A DNA stretch of 64,000 nucleotides from Piezodorus guildinii (lineage: Eukaryota; Arthropoda; Insecta; Hemiptera; Pentatomidae): contig CM041292.1 of assembly GCA_023052935.1 (NCBI GenBank), positions 34,454,386 to 34,518,385 on the forward strand, written 5' to 3'. This document shows, piece after piece, positions 57,023 through 64,000 of this stretch (the stretch's first letter is position 1; every line of letters starts with the position of its first letter). A model generated the notes under the pieces. That model was not told the origin of the DNA, made no database searches, and was given only the letters and a program-made list of their open reading frames with translations. The position numbers and the translations under genes are program-made.

Positions 57023-57686
57023 TAGAGTATGACTTTTATTGTTTTTAACTCCGTCCATTTTCAGATATTTTACTATAAATATTAATAAACTGAAAAAAAA
57101 TCCAGCTTTGAAAATTTATGTAGAAAAAAGGATATAGCTTGCACGATTAAACTTTCTAAAACAAGTAGTGCAATGATAAGGCAATATAAGGAAAAATAAT
57201 TAAGCTTCAAAATCAGAATTGTACTGCAACTATTCAGGTTAAACGTCTTTGCAGAAATATTAGGTTCTGAAACTTCCCAGCTCCTTAAAAAATATGCAAT
57301 GTGTATTGAAATACAGTTGTAAATTCTTTATATTGCTGTATGCCTCTACCCTGAAGGCTCATTGGAAAACGATTCTGTTGTAATAATTAATGTATTCAAA
57401 ATAGTTTAAAAGTTTTTCTACAGTATCTTTATTATCATGCAAGACATCTTTTAGGGTTCCTGCAAATTTAATTTTTGTCCTTGTTGGTTCAAATAGAAAG
57501 CAATCTAACTACAGACGCCCGACCGTTTGTGGAACGTTGTCGTAATATTCACAGGTGTGTGCATTCAGATTCAAAAAGTCATAACCATGGCTAAATTAGC
57601 AGTATCATATACGAATTCGACATAATATATTTTCCTCTTTCCTGGACGTTCTTCTGCTGGTGGTACATTTCTTGGTATCTTTTTTA
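57023..57686. other. Unannotated AT-rich sequence
   Basis: Nothing recognised. Confidence 0.5.
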
Positions 57687-58582
57687 CTTTCACTTACTAA
57701 ATATAGTAAGGGGAAGTATTGCGATTGTGAAAATTTTCGAATTCCAGTTTTCAACGGAAATACACGTTTTAGGGTCCCCTGAGTCCAAATAACCAAGTTC
57801 CGCAATAAGGTCTGTGTGTGTGTGTGTGTGTGTGGTAACTCCCAGGCGGCAACGGTAAGTCCTAGAAAACTGAAATTTCATATTTAAGACAAATATACAC
57901 CCGAGATGTGACAAAACTTTTTTCATCAAAATTAGCTTACCAGAAGAGGCAATTTATACTATGCATTTTGAACCTTTTTTCGATTTTCTCGAAAACGATT
58001 CCGACGATTTTGATTAAACTCGCTATATCGATGTAAAATTTAATGGGCTTTAATATCTTGTAGGTTTTATTGTGATTAAAATGGTTTTACAGGGATTAAA
58101 TGCCGATATTTTAAATTTTCTTCTTTTAAAGTACCTTTAATTTTGTAGATTCAATAAAAATAACTATATTATATTGTTAACGCTGATGAAAAACAGGTAA
58201 ATATATAAATTAAATAAATTCGATACCCAACTAAAGGAGAAAACAGAAAAAAATATTTTTTTAATGCAATTTTTCGTTTTTGAACATAAGAGCAGTAATA
58301 TACGTGTATGATATACTGTTGGAAAGCTAAAGATTTTAGAAAAAATATCTCATACACAAGCTTTTAAAAGTTAATAGAGAGTGATGAAATGAACATAAAA
58401 CTAACTGATTATTTTAGATAATAACATAATAGATTTTTTAATAAAACACATGTTTCTATATAAATTCAATTTAATTAATTCCTTAATAGTTTCACGTATT
58501 TTTATCTCTAACTGCTTTTGAAAATTCTTTCATTGATTTTAAAAATGGAGGTAAGTGAAAGTCGTGTGTTGCCCGTACCAGA
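57687..58582 (+). repeat. Repeat A, reference full-length copy
   Basis: About 0.9 kb. It starts TACTTTCACTTACTAAATAT, folding on itself with 'atagtaaggggaagt'. Next come 'cgaattccagttttc', 'acacgttttagggtcccc' and a (GT)n run (57812-57834), followed by 'gaaactgaaatttca'-type sequence, 'gattttgattaaactcgc', 'gattaaaatgg' and 'atactgttggaaagc'. It ends GGAGGTAAGTGAAAGTCGTG, 'ttgcccgtaccaga' and a T run. ACTTTCACTTAC at the start is the inverted complement of GTAAGTGAAAGT near the end, but about 25 bases lie beyond the latter. No coding function recognised and the class is unknown. Confidence 0.85.
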
Positions 58583-59500
58583 ATTTTTATAGTTTAGATT
58601 TATAGCACTTTTTCGCAATTCTTTTTTCTCTCTAATTAGTATCGTGCTTCTAGATATTTCAATTTTCACGAGCATAATAGAAATAAGATTTCTACGGAAT
58701 CCCTTTTTCTAGTACCAATTAAGAACAGGAGATTTAAAAGGTTAAAGAAATGTTTGAGTTATCTCGCGGCACATCAGAGAGAAGACAAGACTGGGGTTAG
58801 TGCACTCAGATATTGACGATAAGGAAAAACCAAGAAAGGTGTGCAGCATCAGTCAACATCTTCCCAATGATAGCTCAAAGATAACTTGAAATAGCTTTAT
58901 CTGAAATGTGCGTTATGTAATTAGTCGATCACTTCTTATCACTGTTTCACAAAAATCAATTGTCAGGAACATATTTTCACCCATACTTACACCTGCCCTA
59001 CAACGCTCAATCATATATTTCTGAATCCCATCAGATGTTTATCAGAGATGAGTGTTGTTCTTACAACTATGGAGAGGATATTGAACCTACTACAACAGTT
59101 AAGACTTATCGTTTATAAGAAAACCCTCCGTCCCGTTAACAGGAAATATCAGAATATAAATGTAAATACTGTGAAGGTAACGGTGATAAAATGAAAACTT
59201 ATAGTTCTTCCTGATTCGCTTCAAGGTGGAGAACTTGGAAAACAGAAATCTTGATGAAACAAGTAATATAATTCTTCTAATATGACACTATCGATCTGAG
59301 GCACTGTATGTTATTGTTTAATTTAGCGATTCAGGTTATATACCACGTCCATTTATACTTCCGGAGCTATTTTTAAACTTTCAGTAAATATAATAGAGAA
59401 GGTGGTTGTGATCATAAAACATGACACTAATAAGGAACACTTTGTGTGCTAATGTTTAGAACTAAATTTTAGACATTTTTAAGACTAAGAAAAACAAGAA
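58583..59500. other. Unannotated sequence
   Basis: Nothing recognised. Confidence 0.5.
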
Positions 59501-59689
59501 CAAAGTAAAAAAAAACAGCTGATAAATATAATAATTGTTTTCTCTTAAGTCTAATGTAGGTCCTCCACGTCAGTATTTTGTCTAAATGTAATCCCAGGTA
59601 TCGTATTTTTTCTAAAATAATAATATACTGATTTTATTTTATCTAGTATGAGTGACACCTATGTGGTTATGTATATAAAAATATTATTG

Positions 59690-59892
59690 TGAAATTTTGT
59701 ACATTTCTTTTTTTTTTAAAGTTTTTTTTCGTGTTTTTATCTTTGAATTGAAATGACTCAGAGCTGTGGATGATTTTTATTTATTTTTTAATTTTCTTTT
59801 TCTCGTTTTTTTTTATTTACTTCTCTATTTCTTTTTGTTTCTATCTTTTATTGATTTCTTTTTTTTATTTTAATATAAGTAATTTTTTAGGA

Positions 59893-59970
<78 letters not shown>

Positions 59971-60207
59971 AATTGTTTAAAGTTTTATTTCTTTTTTAGT
60001 TAGATTATGATATTTGTAAGTTATATATCTTATTTTTTTTGTTTCATTATATAAATTAAGCTGGTATGTAGTACATTACTATTTAGTTTGAATTTCAATT
60101 ATTATTATTATTTCAATCATTGTATTGTAATGTATTTTTTTTTGTATGATTTACCACCTGTAATTGGGCCTAGGCCTGTTGGTGGATGATGTAAAATAAA
60201 AAAAAAT
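59690..60207 (+). mobile_element. LINE-D 3' tail with (AT)n
   Basis: A T-rich 3' UTR with an (AT)n array, then 'taccacctgtaattgggcct' and 'gttggtggatgatgtaaaat' with an A run. Its layout parallels LINE-C ('ttgcccgaaatagtgg', 'cagattgta'). The left limit is approximate. The A run abuts the Repeat A end, which also has a homopolymer, so the exact junction is ambiguous. Confidence 0.65.
59893..59966. repeat. (AT)n microsatellite inside LINE-D
   Basis: Pure TA array. The open frame at 59770-60003 is a translation of it and of T-rich DNA. Confidence 0.95.
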
Positions 60208-60914
60208 CTGGTGCGGGCAACACACGATTTTCACTTACCTCCATTTTTAAAATCAATGAAAGAATTTTCAAAAATTATATTATTATCTAAAGTATTCAGT
60301 TAGTTTTATGTTCATTTCATCACTCTCTATTAACTTTTAAAAGCTTGTGTATGAGATAATATTTTTTCTTATTTTTAAAATCTTTAGCTTTCCAAAGTTA
60401 TATCATACATGTATATTACTACTCTTATGTTCAAAAACAAAAAATTGCATTAAAAAAATATTTTTTCTGTTTTCTCCTTTAGTTGGGCATCAAATTTATT
60501 CAATTTATATATTTATCTGTTTTTCATTAGTGGTAACAAGATAATATAGTTATTTTTATAGAATCAACCAAATTAAAGGTACTTTGGAGAAAGAGAATTT
60601 TAAATATCGGCATTTAAGCCCTGTCAGAACATTTTAATCCGAATGAAACCTAAATGATATTAAAGCCCATTAACTTCTACATCGATATAGCGAGTTTAAT
60701 CAAAATCGTCGGAACAGTTTTCGAGAAAATCGAAAAAAGGTGCAAAATGCATGGTATAAAGTGCCTCTTCTGGTAAGCTCATTTTAATGAAAAAAGTTTT
60801 GTAACGTCTCGGGCGTAGATTTGTCTTAAATATGAAGTTTCAATTTCATAGGACTTACCGTTTCATCCCGGGAGTTACTACACACACACAGACAGACAGA
60901 CACACACACAAACA

Positions 60915-60951
<37 letters not shown>

Positions 60952-61079
60952 CCCTTTTTGCGGAACTTGGTTATTTGGACTCAGGGGACCCTAAAACGTG
61001 TATTTCCGTAGAAAAATGGAATTCTAAAATGTTCACGATCTCAATACTTCCCCTTACTATATATAGTAAGTGAAAGTAA
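60208..61079 (-). repeat. Repeat A, full-length, minus orientation
   Basis: It reads in reverse from ACTTTCACTTACTATATATA (right border) through 'cttccccttac' reversed, the expanded (CA)n block (60880-60950) and 'gatatagcgag', to the end 'aaatctggtgcgggcaacac' on the left. It is closely similar to 57687-58582 and interrupts a LINE RT. Confidence 0.85.
60880..60950. repeat. (CA)n microsatellite inside Repeat A
   Basis: CA array with CAGA interruptions, longer than the matching (GT)n runs in the other copies (44055-44080, 57812-57834). Confidence 0.95.
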
Positions 61080-61395
61080 AAATAAAATAAAAAATAAAAT
61101 GAAGTAGGCATAGGTATGTCGTTGAAATACACTGCTGGACATTAACCACGGTTGAGCTTGAAAACAAGAAACGTACTCTTTGTTTGATTCATCGTCACGG
61201 TGGTTTTGCAATAAGAAGGGTACCAGAAACTGAGTTTTGGTGGAATGTCAAAAGTGTTATATTGACTGCAAAAGTGGATAGTATAGTGTGATCATTCTCA
61301 GATAGGTCGGACGTGTTGACATTGAATAGTAATGTACCACTACAATGTCTTGTGGAACTCCTTCTTGAACGTTTTGAATATAAAACGATTTTTTT

Positions 61396-61778
61396 TTGTT
61401 TTAGTTTTAAAACTAATCATGGAAATTAATAAAATTTACGTAAAACTGCAATACAGATCAGGCTCTAAGGTAATTGTACAAATTAAAAAAACATCTTTTA
61501 ATTCTGTAAACCCTGCTTTTAGATTTTCCACCGATCGGAATTTTTCATCGAAACTTGACAAATGGAACTTTAATTTGATGACTGATTTAAATAGTCAAGG
61601 CCATGCAAAATCAGATTTTTACTTAGAGATTTTAAAAACAGTTCTAAGAACCTTAAAGAGTATAATCATTTGACTGGCTAAACTAATGAATGACTAAATT
61701 ATGAATCAGATATTAAACAGTTTGTATTCAGAAATATTAACATTTGTCTTAAATGGACAAGAATAATAATGCTGTAAG
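61396..61778. other. Sequence beside the LINE RT remnant, unassigned
   Basis: A plus-strand open frame at 61332-61673 starts inside the antisense of the LINE RT. From 61420 a 'MEINKIYVKLQYRSGS' protein of 84 residues would be possible. It matches nothing I know and has no other support. Confidence 0.4.
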
Positions 61779-61779
61779 A

Positions 61780-61985
61780 TCACAATCATACAATATTTAC
61801 AGAATAAACAAAGCTAAAGTCAAATTATATTAAAAATTGAATAAACAAATATATATATACCATCATAACAAACTAACTGGACTTCCCACCGACTTGTTGG
61901 GAGAAAAGCAGAATCTAAGTGATCTCAGCGCCTCTCTTTCAGCGGCGTCGCTCTTTTGAGCAAGAGCAAACTCAGTGAGGATAGT
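61780..61985 (-). mobile_element. LINE-B head fragment
   Basis: In reverse: 'gacgccgctgaaagagaggc', 'gctgagatcacttagattctgc', 'ccaacaagtcggtggg'. It is the family head in a diverged form. Confidence 0.7.
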
Positions 61986-62084
61986 TACAAATATACTGCA
62001 CATGAGAGGATAATCTGGTCAGTGTTATAACTCTAGTATAAATATTTACAAAACGTATCAGAGCCACTGCCGTTTTATCTTCGA

Positions 62085-62360
62085 GGAGGGTTATAGGAGA
62101 GGGTGGAACTGAATAGGGATTGTGCCTATGGGTAAGGATGATGAAGAAAGTTCTGATGCATGTTAAACAATATGGACGATACCAGGTCTAAAATAAATGG
62201 AATATTCAGGCAATTGTGCAAGGTACAGTTGGTAACATAATAGGGAGCATTAACTATTGTTCGGAGGTCTTTAGATTGAGATGTTTGGATGAATTTGAGA
62301 TCAAAATATTTAGCTGTCCCTCACAGTTCATGTCCGTAGGTCTATATAGGTTTTAGTATT
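62085..62360 (-). pseudogene. Jockey-like LINE RT C-terminus (diverged from LINE-J)
   Basis: On the minus strand a frame with stops reads ILKPI*TYGHEL, GTAKYFDLKFIQTSQSKDLR, TIVNAPYYVTNCTLHNCLNI and later YNPPRR. This is the same C-terminal block as LINE-J (RPIWTYGVELWGSTKPSN, LRKILNAPNFVTNKLIHKDL) but clearly a different lineage. No catalytic region is attached. Confidence 0.78.
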
Positions 62361-64000
62361 TTCTTTTTTAGGTTCTAGTATTAATAGTGTTTTTTTGTAG
62401 CAAGTGTTTTCTTATTACAGTCCTAATTGTTAAAATACACAACGTAATAATAAACCATACGCAGCATTTTTTATTTTGCAGGGACAGCATTCATAAAAAC
62501 AAAACAAAATTAATCGAATGGAGTCAGAGAACAAAAGCTGCTTCGTTATGTAAATGGCAGGGCTGGAACTGGGAGGGGGCAAAGGGCACGATCGCCGCGG
62601 GCGGCAGAATGTAGGGCCGAATTTCGATCCACATTTTATTTAAAGGTCAACTAAAAACTATGTGTTTCTGCTTGAATTTTCAACTTTATTTATTTATGTA
62701 TGAATATCTACCTGATGGTGAACTGCCATATTCATTAGAAATATAATAACTTAGATACTGTTATGAATCTATTGATTTTACAGGCAGAGTTGGGAGGGGA
62801 GAAATTCAAATTTCCTGGCTCTGGAAAATGATACACCTGAGTCCTAGGGACCCGCGGCACCTGTATCGGCACTTTATTAAACATAAAAATGAACGTATCC
62901 CTTTAAAATTAACTAGCGTTCCCCCCTTGCTGAGCACTGGGAAAATTTAAGTTAGGTATGTTTAAAAAAGATAAGTGGGACCAATTAGCAAGAAACTGTT
63001 ATGTTTATTTTATAACGTATATTCATTTTTATGTGTATTTATCGAAAGAAATTAGAAACATTGGTCAACAAATCGAAATTGGTCCAACGGTAATACGGTT
63101 ATTATTGCATCTATTTATTACTATTTTTTATTCCAAATAAACATTTTAAAAGTTTAATTTAGTTTTTATGGGAAAAATCTGTTTTCATAAAATGATCTAA
63201 AAGTACAAATAATTAATGGAATGTTAGTTTGAGGATTTATTAAAACTTTCCATTTATTTTAACAGCTTACTTTTTGGCACGAATTTTTTTTTTTTTTCTA
63301 ATGTACCATACGTACTTTAAGGCAACACTAATTCACCACAACCTCCCTCTTCACAAAATTACTTATAATAACTATCTATTAACTTGTGCGACTTCATTTG
63401 TTCTATACTAACTTATTTGAAATCTTACACTGTTTTAATACATCTATATTACAACTCATATTTCAGAAATAATTTTTCGATGACTTGATTGCTGACAATT
63501 TAATATTCTCTTCCAAAGAAAAACTTTATTTCAATTTATTTTACTTATGAACATTCATGAAAGAATGCCATAAATAATAACAGTAAAAACCGTATTAAAA
63601 TTCGTCGCCTAGTTTAGGAGTTTGCATAAACTGAGAATCGCGTCATCGTATTATATGTAGAGATATTGTATTTTATTATCAATCAAAAAACTTAAATAAG
63701 AAGTACAGATTAACGCCATGAAGCATGGACAGTGAGCTGAAGGGTTCAGTAAATGGTAGAAATATCCACAGTTTCTAAGCAATAGGTTTACAAGGAGATT
63801 AACTGAAATCACGCCAAACCACTAGGTTGAGTGAGTCTCCCGGACCCATATTCAACACAAGGCCGATTTAATAGATTAAAAATTTATTATTTATAACCTG
63901 CCATTGAGTTCACAATGCTCGACTCATTTTGCTACAGCTCATCATCAGAGAAAAAAAATATATAAGTTGTTAGCAAGTTTATGAAAAGGCTTTTCCACTC
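62361..64000. other. Unannotated sequence with two GC-rich patches
   Basis: Patches at 62550-62625 ('cagggctggaactgggaggg', 'gatcgccgcgggcggcag') and 62785-62860 ('ggacccgcggcacctg') stand out from the AT-rich background. They resemble the G-rich ends of some non-autonomous DNA transposons, but no pair of ends was shown. The open frames at 62387-62614 and 62958-63140 have no recognised domain. The rest is AT-rich. Confidence 0.4.

Larger units (their letters stand above)
59505..61395 (-). pseudogene. LINE reverse transcriptase, split by nested insertions
   Basis: On the minus strand 61395-61085 encodes, with one frameshift, IQNVQEGVPQD, LLFNVNTSDLSENDHTILST, then FAVNITLLTF where the catalytic FADD should be, and AVYFNDIPMP. 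After the inserted Repeat A (60208-61079) and LINE-D tail (about 59690-60207) the same ORF continues at 59640-59505 with RYLGLHLDKILTWRTYI. These are consecutive blocks of a jockey/CR1-group RT palm, so one dead LINE has been interrupted. Both catalytic Asp residues of the FADD box are lost (FAVN). Confidence 0.8.

Noticed and set aside
57687..58582. Repeat A as a Helitron
   Set aside because: No CTRR terminus with a preceding stable hairpin was seen, and the start is not TC. The class is left open.
59770..60003. 77-codon open frame rich in Phe, Ile and Tyr
   Set aside because: It translates T-rich DNA and an (AT)n array in LINE-D; not a membrane protein.
61332..61673. 113-codon open frame as a host gene
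   Set aside because: Its start is antisense to a recognisable LINE RT, and the remaining 84 codons match no family.
1..64000. CRISPR array, rRNA genes, prokaryotic operons or integrated virus
   Set aside because: No regularly spaced direct repeats, no rRNA-like conserved blocks, no compact gene runs and no viral protein motifs were noticed.

Overview
This window looks like repeat-rich, AT-rich nuclear DNA from an animal, most likely an arthropod. The evidence is cecropia-type mariner elements, jockey/CR1-like and RTE-like LINE remnants, tRNA-derived SINEs, long (AT)n runs and CpG-poor sequence. A parasitic crustacean or an insect would fit, but the sequence alone does not fix the species. 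There is no bacterial or organellar gene organisation, CRISPR array, operon or rRNA gene. Almost every long open frame is part of a transposable element, a simple-repeat translation, or chance.

Layout. 0.47-1.0 kb: a LINE-B 3' end with a perfect 10-bp target-site duplication (TSD). 1.75-2.75 kb: a partial Repeat A copy followed by a decayed mariner. 3.4-7.0 kb: LINE-J ends and a SINE-1 fragment. 8.1-9.2 kb: three SINE-1 copies. 10.1-14.1 kb: LINE-J, LINE-B, Repeat E and SINE-4. 15.2-17.3 kb: a LINE RNase H fragment, a decayed Tc1-like transposase and a hairpin MITE. 18.6-22.7 kb: LINE-J, SINE-1, an internally deleted mariner and an unclassified element whose ends begin CACAGTGG. 24.2-26.3 kb: LINE reverse transcriptase (RT) sequence, a foldback element and a second deleted mariner that keeps a 208-codon open frame. 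28.1-29.9 kb: a mariner remnant interrupted by LINE-C, then another LINE-C tail. 30.7 kb: the one place resembling a host gene, a CpG-rich patch with a short first coding exon on the minus strand encoding an N-myristoylation-type start and ending in a good splice donor. 31.1-33.9 kb: a Repeat A cluster invaded twice by LINE-J. 35.6-39.97 kb: SINE-2, SINE-3, SINE-1, LINE-J and Repeat A. 42-48.8 kb: LINE-J, an RTE-like fragment, Repeat A, a mariner remnant, LINE-B inversions and SINE-2. 51-61.4 kb: the clearest nested insertions. 61.8-62.4 kb: more LINE remnants.

The families LINE-J, LINE-B, LINE-C, LINE-D, SINE-1 to SINE-4 and Repeats A, D and E are names used only here, based on similarity between copies inside the window. 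The best-supported structure is a nested stratigraphy of insertions, dated relative to each other by TSDs and interrupted copies. I found no host gene cluster or new multi-gene system. The items most worth following are the 30.7-kb exon, Repeat A, the CACAGTGG element at 21.86-22.73 kb and the Tc1-like element with two alternative right ends at 54.64-55.68 kb.
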